The position numbers were made by a program, and so were the translations under genes. This document shows, in pieces, positions 11,942 through 22,275 of a stretch of DNA of 64,000 nucleotides. The notes under the pieces are model-generated. The model ran no database searches and was not told the origin of the DNA. It saw nothing but the letters and a program-made list of their open reading frames with translations. Origin of the DNA: Anisus vortex (taxonomy: Eukaryota; Mollusca; Gastropoda; Planorbidae); the NCBI GenBank assembly GCA_949126835.1, contig OX421499.1, forward strand, positions 28,062,490-28,126,489, written 5' to 3'. Position 1 is the stretch's first letter; each line of letters starts with the position of its first letter.

Positions 11942-12445
11942 AATTCAAATCCGCTGCGTTTTTTAAAGAGGGAATAAGATTTTGATTTTAGATCTATAGA
12001 ACATCAAACCACAGAATATTAACATTTATAGCTTCGGTCTGCAGGATTGAACAAATACCTAAGCTGGTACATATATATAGATACATGCATACATACATAC
12101 AAAGATAGATATAGATAACACCAATTTTAGTGGATGAACCTCTGAAGCTTTTCCAGGATTTTAATGAGAAGAACTAGTAGTAGTAGTTAAACGTTCAACC
12201 TAGAACACAGGAACAAATTCCAGTTTGTATAAGAAACCAATGAAAATGATTTTTATATAGTTGTCTTTTTTTTTTCTTCTAATCAACAAAGTCATAAACT
12301 GACTTTCAATTTTGCAATGGCCATCTTCATTCTGACATTTACACAAGACCAACACAAACAATCTGTTCGTAGTACGCTGTTTCTGGTGGACATTTCTTTG
12401 TTTCTTTTTTACAACTAGAGATAAAAACCCCAAGTGCAGATGTAA
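11942..12445. other. Intergenic, nothing recognised
   Basis: AT-rich DNA with a few CATA repeats (12085-12100). The 77-residue minus frame has no family resemblance. Confidence 0.5.
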
Positions 12446-12449
12446 TAGA

Positions 12450-12612
12450 CTTCTAGGAACGTTCGCGGGAACTTCCGGTCATGCGCACGAGCTAAGTTTC
12501 CGAGAACGGAAGTCAAGGGTAAGGACCATCTTCCGCACTACAGCTTGCACGCTCTTGTGAAAGAGAAACGAGCCCTAATGTTGTGGTGACGTCATTTCCG
12601 TTAGGAGCCAGC
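12450..12612. promoter_or_regulatory. Promoter-like motif cluster
   Basis: Within 160 bp there are TTCGCGGGAAC (E2F-like), ACTTCCGG (ETS, inverted CCGGAAGT), CATGCGCAC (NRF1-like), a second ETS-like ACGGAAGT and a full CRE TGACGTCA at 12587-12594. This mix is characteristic of TATA-less, CpG-type metazoan promoters. No adjacent coding exon is found within the visible open frames, so the transcript could be non-coding, spliced, or absent. The motifs are seen; the promoter role is inference. Confidence 0.45.
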
Positions 12613-12835
12613 GATACCAAACAAAGCAGGATGCAGACTGGACCTGCAAGATACTTGTTATGTTGATATTGTTATTTTATTTTTTTGTGGCTCTTATCAT
12701 TTTGCCGAAACGTTATCACGATTTTGTAGATGGCTTATGCTGATAGCTTTTTTTTTTTTTGGTTCATTCCTCCTATCTCGTATTTCAATAATCAACTGAA
12801 TGATATAACAGCATTAAAAAAATCGCGACCATTTT

Positions 12836-12916
12836 TTAACCCTTCCCGTACCGACCTACTTCTATCTATGCTGCCTTCAGTTCCGCTATATACGCGCCCG
12901 GGACTGTAAGGGTTAA
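12836..12916 (+). mobile_element. piggyBac-type MITE, 81 bp including TTAA
   Basis: TTAA-CCCTTCCCGTACC ... GGACTGTAAGGG-TTAA: CCCTT/AAGGG termini within a TTAA duplication. A second copy at 37797-37877 is nearly identical, and an internally deleted one lies at 37348-37407. CCC...GGG ends at TTAA are diagnostic of piggyBac-type elements. Confidence 0.8.
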
Positions 12917-13202
12917 TATATAGTCTTATGATAACACAGAATCAAGTCCGATAACTGCAGTCCAAAAAATTGAATTGTTTAGTTTTGATTTGATATCCCA
13001 AAATATAATATTTGTTTTTAGGACACCTTTCATAAATTGTGGGCTATAACTTTCTTTTACATTTTAATATATTCCCAATGTATGCAATATATTACTTTAT
13101 GTGTTTCGTTTATCAAACCTTACTATAACGTAAGACTAGTCGCCGAGAGGATAATAAAAATATATTACATGGCGCCTAAGTATCTTCTTCTTCTTATATA
13201 TA

Positions 13203-13425
13203 AAAAGACGCTCCTTCTATAAAGAAGATTATTGCGTCCTACGCTCATCCGTGGAACTAGTCTAGTCTTGCATCTTTTTATTAGTGTTTTAAACGATGTT
13301 AAATTAGATCTACTGGTTTGTTCAGGCAACCCATGCCATGCCCGGATGCTGTTCGGGTAAAGGAGTTCTTTTATACATTGTGTTCTCGCATAAGGGATAA
13401 GGAAAGAGTTTTTGTCCTTATGTTT
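13203..13425 (-). pseudogene. Non-LTR retrotransposon ORF2 C-terminus and 3' UTR
   Basis: The minus strand reads LLYPNSIRAWHGLPE, a degenerate form of the SFFPxxIRxWNxLP motif near the C-terminus of reverse transcriptase ORFs in CR1-like LINEs. It is followed by the family 3' UTR (ATGCAAGACTAG..., GCGTAGGACGCAATAATCTT). A 5' truncated copy. Sister copies lie at 18660, 51152 and 52784. Confidence 0.65.
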
Positions 13426-13754
13426 AATTGAGCAATTGCAACAGTTGGTTTTTGTTTTGTATTTCTCAATAAGAGTTTAATGCCTTATCTATTGTTACTA
13501 CTTTACTCTTTGCCCTTCCTGTCATCTAGAAGCTAGTGTTTCTAGGTTTAGTGTCTATTTTAAATACGTCGTTATATTTAGCCGCCTTCGAAGTTCATGT
13601 GCCCCTTGAGCCACATTCCAGCTGCACTCCTTAAAATTTTTTTTTGCTATAATGGAATATTATCTTTTTACTACAAAACAAATGTGTAAATTACTGGAAC
13701 TATACTCAGTACCAAGAAAGATGGATAATATACTATCGATATAATTTTGTTTTA

Positions 13755-14254
13755 TCTATATATATATAAAGATCGTGTTTGTGTCCCTGTGGATCCTCAT
13801 TGGTCAATTTGAAAACACGTGAGTTTGTTTCACTGACCTATTTAGGCCTAGGCCTAAATACTGTCTAATAATTATTCACGTCGGACATGTGTCTTCGCTA
13901 GCTCAGTGGTTAACGTATTGGACTGCTATGCGGGCGACCCGGATTTGATTCTCCAGTTAGACTATACCTTTTTTGTTCTACCATTTGTTTTTCAAACTTT
14001 TAAAAATAAAAGACATTGTAAATGTACGGGCAATTAAGATTTTTGTTAAAAAGAAAATACTTGCCTATTTTTTTTTTTACTCGATTACAATATTTATTTT
14101 AAATTACTTTCCTAAAAGTCTTCAGTAAAAAAAAAACCACTTAAATATTAGTTTTATAGCTTTCTTTTAATTGTAGTTTATACAATTTTTATCAGCACCT
14201 TATACAGTCCTGTTTTTTTTGTTTCACCCGGGCAACGCCGGGCAATGTTGCTTG
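13755..14254 (+). mobile_element. Helitron-like non-autonomous element
   Basis: Starts TCTATATATATATAAAG after an A and ends near CCCGGGCAACGCCGGG followed 12 bp later by CTTG and a T. A terminal GC hairpin (arms CCCGG/CCGGG) about 11 bp before a CT-type 3' end, without inverted termini or target duplication, is Helitron architecture. The end CTTG departs from the canonical CTRR. A tRNA-like segment lies inside (13893-13965). Confidence 0.5.
13893..13965 (+). other. tRNA-like segment within the Helitron-like element
   Basis: TAGCTCAGTGGTTAACGTAT matches the A-box/D-arm consensus, and CGACCCGGATTTGATTCTCC is a damaged B box. The T-arm does not pair properly, so this is a tRNA pseudogene or SINE relic, not a functional tRNA gene. 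Confidence 0.5.
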
Positions 14255-14559
14255 TGACTTAATAATCAATAATGGTTGCATCTTTAGGATAAAACTTGAT
14301 TTTACTTCGTGAACTTATTTTAAAGTAAAGAAATTGATAATGGTTGACTCTTTACGACATAAACATTGAATCTTACTCCTGGGTTGAGGTCATTCATAGC
14401 TGTTGGAACAGACTTTAGGATAGGTATAGCACATTTCTTAATGACAAAGTAAGTTAGATCTAATTTAATAGTAAATATTGTATATTATCTATATTTTTTA
14501 AAAATTATAAACAAATTGACTTAAGTCAGTTGATGAGTATACTATTTTTTTAGAAATAT
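14255..14559. other. Intergenic, nothing recognised
   Basis: AT-rich, no repeat or coding signal. Confidence 0.5.
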
Positions 14560-14890
14560 GAATGTCTTTCTACGTGCTATCTGAATGTTTGTCTACATGT
14601 TATACGAATGTCTGCCTACGTGCTATTTGAATGTTTGTCTACATGTGATATGACTGTCTGCCTACGTGCTATTTGAATGTTTGTCTACAGGTTATATGAA
14701 TGTCTGCCTACGTACTATTTGAATGTTTGTCTACATGTTATATGAATGTCTGCCTACGTGCTATTTGAATGTTTGTCTACACGTTATATGAATTTCTGCC
14801 TACGTGCTATTTGAATGTTTGTCTACACGTTATATGAATTTCTGACTACGTGCTATTTTAGAATTATATGAATGTCTGCTTACTTGCTTT
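14560..14890 (+). repeat. 46-bp minisatellite, about seven units
   Basis: Each unit has two related halves: GAATGTCTGCCTACGTGCTA and GAATGTTTGTCTACATGTTA, so it is a duplicated 23-bp unit that later expanded as a 46-bp dimer. Confidence 0.92.
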
Positions 14891-16298
14891 GTGATCGACT
14901 GTCAACTAGTTATATACACAAGGCCTAACTGTCTAAGTGCTCCGTGCACATGCATGTTTTTGCACGTGTCGGTAATAATTTAACAGTGTTGTTCTACGGA
15001 TGAAAACCAGGAAAACCACAAGAAATTCGAGTCAAGTTAAAACAACAACAGCACCCAACACAGCAGCACCAAACACAAACAAACAAACACTGGATAAACA
15101 CTTTAATAAAGCACTCATCGCGTATAGTTGTTTTTTTTTTTTTTGCCTTCTAATTTTCACCTCATTCTGTGTTAGCGTTTGTGTGTGTGTTTGTGTGGGT
15201 GTATTTCTCTGTACAACGTTTCACGCCATGATGCCACACTGAAAGTGTATTCTGATGGAGTCACGCCGTCACGCGAACCTATACTTCGCAAGATCAACAC
15301 GTTCTATATTAATTCCTTTCTAGTCATCGTTTATCTCCCTCCCTTAACTCTCCACCGCCCCCACTACCACATTCCACACACCACACACGGAAACACCACG
15401 TTGACCATTAGTTCATAAACAAATTAGCTTCCAGGTAAATAAACTCCAAGGACCACTCACCTCCCAAGCCCCTGACCCCCCCCCCCTCTCCTCTCACCAG
15501 CTTCTGCTAATCAGAAGTAGAAACGCGCCATGGCGACGTCCTTCACCAGATGATACGTAACTGTTTTCATTTCCTCCCGTGAGCCTTTGCAAAAGCATCA
15601 AAACCTGATAGTTCCTTAATTGAAACAACAACAACAACAAGATGGCGGACGGTCCTTTGCCTACGGCGAGTTTTCCTGCTCCGATGATGCGGGTTGTTGT
15701 TTTTTGTGTTGCTGTTGTTGTTGTTTTTTTTTGTTGTTGTTGTCATTAGGTGCTAATGTCCTCGTACTTAAAATCCTCCCTTGTGGGGAGAAGGAGAGGG
15801 GGGTCTCATTACATGACAGGCAAGACAGACCTCCCCTCCCTCTCCCACCCCTATTCTGTGAGGGAGGTTTTTGGATGCGCTGAATGAACGCTTTGTCCAT
15901 TGAAACAATTTTTTTTTTTGGGGGGGGTGGGGGGGGGTGGGGGGGGAATGGCGGCAGTAGTGCAGGAAAGGAGAAAATAAGGATGCTCAGAGGGCGGTTT
16001 TAGCAATGCATGTTGTTATGTCCTCACAGGTCCTGGCGTGTGTTGTCTGTCTAGGTTACTGTTCACTATAACAACTCAAGCCACTGGAAGAATGTTTGAA
16101 AAAAAAAAGAAATTAATTCTTGAACTTGTGTACGATTCCACTGGTCGCTATGCAGAAATAAAACACAACGCAGAATACATCAACAACACGTAAATCAACA
16201 ACAGCAAAAGACCGCGCGAATGCGCTTATATAAATTTTGGTGCAGAAAGTACCAGAAATGGATTTTCCCGAAGTCTTTTAAATGCAAAAGAAATTGCA
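14891..16298. other. Intergenic; poly-C and G-quadruplex islands, YY1-like site
   Basis: No gene. AAGATGGCGG at 15639-15648 is a perfect YY1-type motif within a GC-richer block (15500-15880). At 15920-15946 the runs G8-T-G9-T-G8 form a strong G-quadruplex candidate. Short frames of 79-87 residues are driven by CAA/GTT repeats. Confidence 0.45.
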
Positions 16299-16395
16299 TT
16301 GTATGCATCCAAGTACTTTGTAGGCATCAAGGTACTTTGTATGCATCCAGGTACTTTGTATGCATCAGGTTCCTTTGTATGCTTCCAGGTACTTT
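16299..16395 (+). repeat. About 20-bp minisatellite, five units
   Basis: Units of TTTGTATGCATCCAGGTAC and close variants. Confidence 0.88.
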
Positions 16396-16399
16396 TAAT

Positions 16400-16945
16400 G
16401 TACCCGTATTCTTTTAAGGCTTTTATTTATTTCATATGCAACCGGTTATTTTTACAGCGTTTTAACATAATTTTATTCCCGTTAAATTTTTATATTTAGT
16501 TATATATAGACTCTATGTACTATGTATCTATAGGTTATGTATATATTTATCTAATTTAGCTCATTACTTCTACTTAGAGGCATTGACCTTTTCAAAACCC
16601 ATTTCACTTTCTTGTCAAACTGAGTTGATTAAACTATAAGCTAATGTAAACATCCTCGTTGTGATATCAAGAGACAGGCGAGAAGCAGGAAAACATCAAC
16701 GCAGCAAATATTCACAGAAACAATTAGTTTCATCTCAATTTTTTTTTTAATCTAACGTAACCCACATAATTTAATAATTGCGGTTGTTTTAAAATAATGT
16801 TACTGTTTGCGCATTGAAAAAGAAGATAATGATGTCGGCGGGTTGGGCTGTAAAAATCTGGAAATATCTTTGACCATCACCATCTTGGCTTTACCTGTCA
16901 GTATAGTTCCATGAACTAAAAATAGGTCACTAGGATCACCTAATG
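16400..16945. other. Intergenic, nothing recognised
   Basis: AT-rich, no coding or repeat signal. Confidence 0.5.
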
Positions 16946-16953
16946 GTCTAGCT

Positions 16954-17161
16954 CAGCGGTCGGCAACCTTTTGATAACAGTGTGTCAAAGTAGAAATTTT
17001 AATTTTTTAAGCGTGCCAAAAGCCCAAAGGTCATCCTTTTTTAGCAGCCAACTTCTTGTAGATGTCCTGGAATTGCCTTTTTAAAAATAGTCTTCCGAGT
17101 TCCATTGAAAATCGTTGCCCGTGCCAAGTCGGGCACGCGTGCCGTAGGTTGCTGACCCCTG
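16954..17161 (-). mobile_element. hAT MITE with perfect 8-bp duplication
   Basis: CAGCGGTCGGCAACCTTTTG at the left and CCGTAGGTTGCTGACCCCTG at the right. The 8-mer GTCTAGCT is present exactly on both sides (16946-16953 and 17162-17169). Orientation is opposite to the 61782 copy, since the GGCACGCGTGCC end is on the right. Confidence 0.93.
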
Positions 17162-17461
17162 GTCTAGCTAGTGCCAGCGTGTTATAAAAGCTCGTCATTT
17201 TAGAAGGTCTCTGGAAGACGACATTCGGTTAAACGAAAGTTGTTGTTTATTTTAAGTTTGGAGGATGTTTCTCAATTTATTCAGCTCGGATGAGTTCCTC
17301 ACTATCAGCTCACTATTAGCTGTGGAAAAGCAAAAATCGGCTGGGCATCGTGTTGTCCACACAATTTTCCTCTTATGCCACCATTATACACTACTTCACT
17401 ATCCCCATAGACCAAAATGATATAAGAAGGGGACGCAACTAGCGTCTTTGTTTCCTATATT

Positions 17462-17687
17462 GGGTACGGTGGCCCAGCGGTAGCGTTGTCGCGGGCGTAC
17501 AGAAGGTCCTGGGTTCAAAACCTTGTGCATGCTAAGATTTGTTCTCGGGTCTGGCGGGTATACCTGGGTCTACCCAGCTATGATGGGTACCTGACCTTAG
17601 TTGGGTAAAGTAAAGGCGGCTGTGTATAGTTCTGGCCACACAATCACCTAGTATTCCGTGACCACAGAAACTGGTGAACGCTGCATC
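17462..17687 (+). mobile_element. SINE copy, plus-strand half of an inverted pair
   Basis: GGTACGGTGGCCCAGCGGTA head, GGTCCTGGGTTCAAAACC B-box region, CTACCCAGCTATGATGGGTA, GTAAAGTAAAGGCGGC and ACTGGTGAACGCTGC landmarks are all present. Confidence 0.88.
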
Positions 17688-17795
17688 AGAGCTGGGTAGA
17701 CTCAGGGACACCTTTCAGTCCCGGGAACAAGCCTAGCCTACACCAGAATTCGAATCCAGGACCTTCGGCACGCCAGCCGAACGCGCTGCCGCTCG
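17688..17795 (-). mobile_element. SINE copy, inverted partner
   Basis: AGAGCTGGGTAGACTCAGGG onward is the reverse complement of the SINE 5' half, ending CGCGCTGCCGCTCG. The junction is abrupt in mid-body, giving a snap-back structure of about 100 bp per arm. Confidence 0.88.
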
Positions 17796-17799
17796 CTAT

Positions 17800-18655
17800 T
17801 ATTGTAAGTTTAATATTATTAATAAAACATCAAGTCAACACAACAATTTGCTACGTTTTAATACCAGAATCTTGACAGCGACGATTTTTACGCATTGTCA
17901 TGGCGACCAAAAACAATAAACAAGAACGGAAACTAAATACCGAAAGAAACGTTCTCACTGCAGTTTTTATTGTAATATTGTTCGTTTGTTGTTTTTCTTT
18001 CTTTCTTTGTTTTATCCTTTTGATTGTTTTTATACGTGTCATTCTTAAAACAGTCATTTCGACGGGCATAACAACTAGTATTAATAGAAAAAAAAAAGTT
18101 GTAGGATATACTCTTTGTGTTTAAATCTATCTTAGTATTGAAAATGAGTGCATACTTCTTAAAAAACTCAATTACATTTTAAACTATCAAATACGTTGTT
18201 CTTCACTGTAGTTTGTTGAAAACAAAAATCTAAGATCTTTGTAAGCAAACACCGCAGTACACGAAAATGTAGAATCTTCACTATATAATAATATCTTCTC
18301 TCCTAATTATTTTAGCCTTGTGAAATGAAATATTGCTACAACCGCAAGTCCGACTTGCCTAGTTCTGTCTAGACTTATTCCAGTATTATTTCTCAATGGC
18401 ATTTCTGTCTGTGCTATCAATTAGCACAATTAGTACAATTAGCACACTTGTTTTAATTTCCCAGACAATAAGGATGCATTTTTTGTTTGAAAAAAAAAAC
18501 ATCCGCATAATCGTAATAATAAAGTCACGATGACATTCGGACGTGACATCTCAGGACGAAAATGTGTCATCCCTGGAGACTACGGATTGGACAACGAACA
18601 AACAATCAGAACTTGTCCTTTCCTGCAAATTAACGGTTTCATGCAGAAGTTCAGT
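17800..18655. other. Intergenic, nothing recognised
   Basis: AT-rich. Open frames of 71-74 residues lack supporting features. Confidence 0.5.
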
Positions 18656-18659
18656 GAAC

Positions 18660-18915
18660 CCACAAGTGACGTGAGAGAATAGCAGACGACATTACAGTTC
18701 ATTACCGGACGATTAGTGTGGGCATAAGTACACAGTTGGGGGTCAGGAATACTTAACATATAAGTTATCTTTCTTCCCGAAAGGCATCCGGGCATGGAAT
18801 GGGCTAACTTAAAAGATTATGAAAACCGATAAAGTTCACATCATTTAAAACACTATTAAAAAAATGCAAGACTCAAACCACGGACAAGCGTAGGCAGCAA
18901 TAATCTTCTGTATAG
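18660..18915 (+). pseudogene. Non-LTR retrotransposon ORF2 C-terminus (CR1-like)
   Basis: Codons 18744-18812 read QEYLTYKLSFFPKGIRAWNG plus LT and a TAA stop at 18810-18812. The SFFPxxIRAWNxL block is the recurrent C-terminal motif of CR1/Jockey-type reverse transcriptase ORFs, which copy their RNA at a nicked target. Upstream in the same frame is a TAG at 18714, so the copy is dead and 5' truncated. The 3' UTR (ATGCAAGACTCAAACCAC..., AATAATCTTCTGTATAGAAG) matches the three minus-strand copies at 13203, 51152 and 52784. The best preserved reading of this family in the window. Confidence 0.7.
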
Positions 18916-19075
18916 AAGGGGCGACTGTAACATATAAGATAGGTTAGATAGGTTATAGATGATTATAAGGAATCAGGGCGACTGTAACATATAAGATAGA
19001 TATGATTCTAAGGAATCAGGGCGACTGTAACATATAAGATAGATATGATTACAAGGAATCAGGGCGACTGGAGAA
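18916..19075 (+). repeat. Tandem repeat at the LINE 3' end
   Basis: Four partial units of GGGCGACTGTAACATATAAG plus a TAGATATGATT..AAGGAATCA spacer (about 43 bp, the first longer). It grew from the last bases of the LINE 3' UTR together with downstream flank. Confidence 0.85.
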
Positions 19076-20140
19076 AAGATAAATGAATGTTTATTGGGAA
19101 ATATCTGAAGGGAAAAAAAATAACGTATGCAGTTGCATACATTGATATTTATATTCAGGTAGTCAAATGCATAAAGAAGATGTTTTTATAAAGTAAAGAA
19201 TAGTCTGTGATATGGCAATTGCAAGATGGGGGACAGACAAATAGTGCTCAATGGGGAGGGGGGGGGGGACGGGACGGGACAAATAATTCAAGGAGAGCTA
19301 TGGCAGGTATATTTAAAACTCGTGCATAAATTGAGTAGTTCATTTTTAAAAGGTGCCAAATCGCTTAAAAAAAATTAGTTAACCCAACTGTTTTTAAGAA
19401 CATGAGTTTATCTATATTGATTACATTTATCTTTAGCTCAACTTCAAAAAAAAATTCTCTGTACGTAATTATATTTCTTAAATAAATAAAGAAGTGCAAT
19501 TCAAACGATGCTATATTTCAGGGTATAAATTATTTCTTTCTGCCAAATCTCTTTGTGTTGACTTATCACCTTTTGCTAGTGAACTCTACTCATATCAGCC
19601 GAAACTCTATATAGACTAATCTAAACTAATGTTTTCTCTAATATCAATAGTTGAAACGTAATATGAATAAATATTACATGTAATAAATATTTTCAGGTTT
19701 GAAATTCCCATTTTCTGAATAGAAGCATAATACGTAAATATTCTCAAGATTAAAGTTTAAAAATTACACAGTATACAGCAGCTAGACAAATCAATGACGC
19801 AGCATGTTGAAACATATTTTTAAAAATATATTTGGAAAGGCAAAGTTATCATAATTTAGAACAGCTTACAATGACTTTAAATTATTACTATAAAAATAAG
19901 TATAACACATTTTAAGGACAGGACCTATAAGAATGTAAAAGCCGCCTCTATATAAAATATGTAAACCCTATTAGAGTTAGTATAACAATCTTTAAAGTTA
20001 TTAATTTCTCACCAAAAAATAAATAATTATAAAACAAATCCTCGATTTTGGAAACAAAAAGTTTTCTGGAAGAGGTTTGCTCCCCTTGCTCAGTGGCTAC
20101 GCATATTGTGTATATTTTAATATAGAGAAAGTCAGTTATC
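19076..20140. other. Intergenic AT-rich DNA
   Basis: A G11 run flanks GGGACGGGACGGGAC near 19257-19280. No coding or mobile signal is seen. Confidence 0.5.
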
Positions 20141-20147
20141 GAATCTT

Positions 20148-20400
20148 CCCAACACTAAGGGATCTCCACTGGCTCCCGGTGATAAAAGCGAATAATGCCA
20201 AAAAAATATGTCCATTACGTAAGGATGCATTAAGGGCATACCTCAGACGCTGAGATAATCTGAGACAAAGAGAATCTTTTAAAAATAACTTAAAGACCTT
20301 TCTCTTTGGCTAATACATCTTCCACTGTAATACACACCAAGGGCACAGAAGCGCTACACGAAATGCCCATTCTTATCTTATCCTTATCTTATTAAATATA
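20148..20400 (+). pseudogene. Second LINE remnant (RT C-terminal motifs)
   Basis: The plus strand reads LHWLPVIKA at about 20167-20193, the conserved LHWLPV motif near the end of reverse transcriptase domains. About 70 bp later it reads LRQRESFKNNLKTFLFG and a stop, the usual extreme C-terminus of such ORFs, which lies about 60-100 residues further on in intact proteins. The middle is therefore deleted. The tail TCTTATCTTATCCTTATCTTA-like repeats are a LINE-style 3' end. Confidence 0.7.
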
Positions 20401-21175
20401 CAATTATTAGGCAGATGAAAGTAAGTAAAGTGCGAATAACGTAATTATCCTTCAGATTTCTTTATGAAAGTAGTTGCGCATTAATCTGAGAAGGCTAATT
20501 CCTAAATGATGAGTGTTTTCCCCACACAATTAATTCCGAATTCCACATTGATCTCGTGATTATAATACTGCATTCAATTAGAGAAACATCGAGACTGTGA
20601 TTGAGAGAAATAATTTTCTTTTTTTTTTTTCGGTTTGTTCTTATGTTTGGTTTTGTTTGATTTGACCCATAGGGCAGGCATGTAGCAATCAAGTCAGTAC
20701 CTGGGATCGGTTTAAAAAGAGGGGATGGAGGGTTTTAGTGCAAAGAGCCGGCGCCCGAGCTAACGTCTATACAGCGAAGCTCACCTCACGAGGACGCGCG
20801 TTTTTTTTTCTTTCCCCCCATCGCCACAAAGGGCCCGCTCGTGCTCGCGATGTGTCAACATTTACGTCGGGGCTCTTGGGTGACTGGGGGTGGAGGGAGG
20901 GCGATGATCTAAAGGCACGCGCCTCCTCGATAGGCACCCCCCCCCCCTCAATCACCTCCTCTTCCCATGGGAATCCTAGGAAAGAAACGTTCACATACCT
21001 GGATGGAAAAAAAGCCAGGCTGGGAAAACATGGATTTATTTAAAAAATGGAATATTTATTTCAATCGAACGTTTGTGCTCCTGAAAGTGGACTCGTGTCA
21101 TGCATTTTTACTAGTTTGTCAGGCTGATGGTTGGACTATGTGGTTGACTAGGGTTGGCGAAGTGGTTGGCTTTTG
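20401..21175. other. Intergenic; GC island 20740-20990
   Basis: The island (GAGCCGGCGCCCGAGC..., GGGCCCGCTCGTGCTCGCGA) is CpG-containing and open on both strands for 75-101 residues, but without a recognisable domain. It could be regulatory or a non-coding exon. Confidence 0.4.
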
Positions 21176-21300
21176 AGGTAGATGCAAGTTTATAGAACAC
21201 AGGTAGATGCAGGTTTATAGAATACAGGTAGATGCAGGTTTATAGAACACAGGTAGATGCAAGTTTATAGAACACAGGTAGATGCAGGTTTATAGAACAC
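21176..21300 (+). repeat. 25-bp tandem repeat, five units
   Basis: AGGTAGATGCAGGTTTATAG plus AACAC, repeated five times over 125 bp with single-base variants. Confidence 0.95.
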
Positions 21301-21879
21301 ACTGTGCATTACCTTTCTTTTTTTTTAATGATCTTTTTATTTCATAGCGATTTAGTTGTATGCCAATGTTATGTTTTTATATGAGTTTTATGCGTTTTTA
21401 TATCTATCTATTTATACTATTTGTCTTTGTATTACCTTTTAATATACACTTTGCATATGTGTTTGCACTTAATATCTTGGTATTTATCGGGGTATAAATG
21501 TTTGTAAATGGTGTTTGTCTGAATTTGTGTCTTTTTGTATAGATCTAGATCTATATGTTTCAAAATAACTTTGTGGACACGTAGGCGTGTCTATGAACAT
21601 ATTTGTACGTGTGTTTCTAATGTGCGTTTATATAAGTTTGTATATTTGTCTGTATGTGTTTTTTTATAATATACATTTGTATATTTGTTTGTGAATATGT
21701 GTTAGTATAAGTTTTTGAATATATATATACTATTTATAAAGCGTGTGCGTTAATTAAGCTTTCTCTATACATGTTTATATGTGTTTGCATATGTATCTAT
21801 ATAAGAATTTGTATTTTGATTTTGGATGTGTGTTCGTATATAAATGTACACTTTAACCCTTCGCATCCAGTAGGAGATA
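21301..21879. other. T/TG-rich intergenic DNA
   Basis: Long degenerate TG/TA-rich strand-biased stretch. No gene. Confidence 0.55.
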
Positions 21880-21887
21880 ATCTAGAG

Positions 21888-22200
21888 CAGGGATAGGCAA
21901 CATACGGCACGCGTGCCAGACTTGGCACGCAGAGAGATTTTCATTGGTACGCAGGAGACCCCAAAAATGCAATTTAAGTCTCTTCTACAAGAAAATAATT
22001 GCTAAAGCAGAGTAACTTTTAGGCTCTTGGCTCGCTGAATGACGTAGAAACCCTCCCTTGGCACACTGAATGACGTAGAAACCCTACATTAGCACACTGA
22101 ATGACGTAGAAACCCTCCCTTGGCACACTGAATGACGTAGAAACCCTCCCTTGGCACACTGAATGACGTAGAAACCCTACCTTGGCACACTGAATGACGT
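21888..22200 (+). mobile_element. hAT MITE expanded by an internal 31-bp repeat
   Basis: CAGGGATAGGCAACATACGG start, preceded by the 8-mer ATCTAGAG. From 22035 the element's own subterminal sequence (TTGGCACACTGAATGACGTA plus GAAACCCTCCC) is amplified about five times. The right terminus CCCCTG is lost. Confidence 0.8.
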
Positions 22201-22204
22201 GCTT

Positions 22205-22275
22205 TTTATTTTGTCATTCTGTGGTCTAGCTACGAAGGTTTTGGGTTCAATTCCGGTTAAGTAAAGCGGCATTAG
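22205..22275 (+). mobile_element. SINE head fragment
   Basis: TGTGGTCTAGCTACGAAGGT then TTTGGGTTCAATTCCGGTTA (B box) and GTAAAGCGGC: parts of the SINE head and body with a large internal deletion. Confidence 0.5.

Noticed and set aside
11010..11977. Three overlapping 217-279-residue open frames
   Set aside because: A 24-bp tandem repeat without stops in all three forward frames gives all three.
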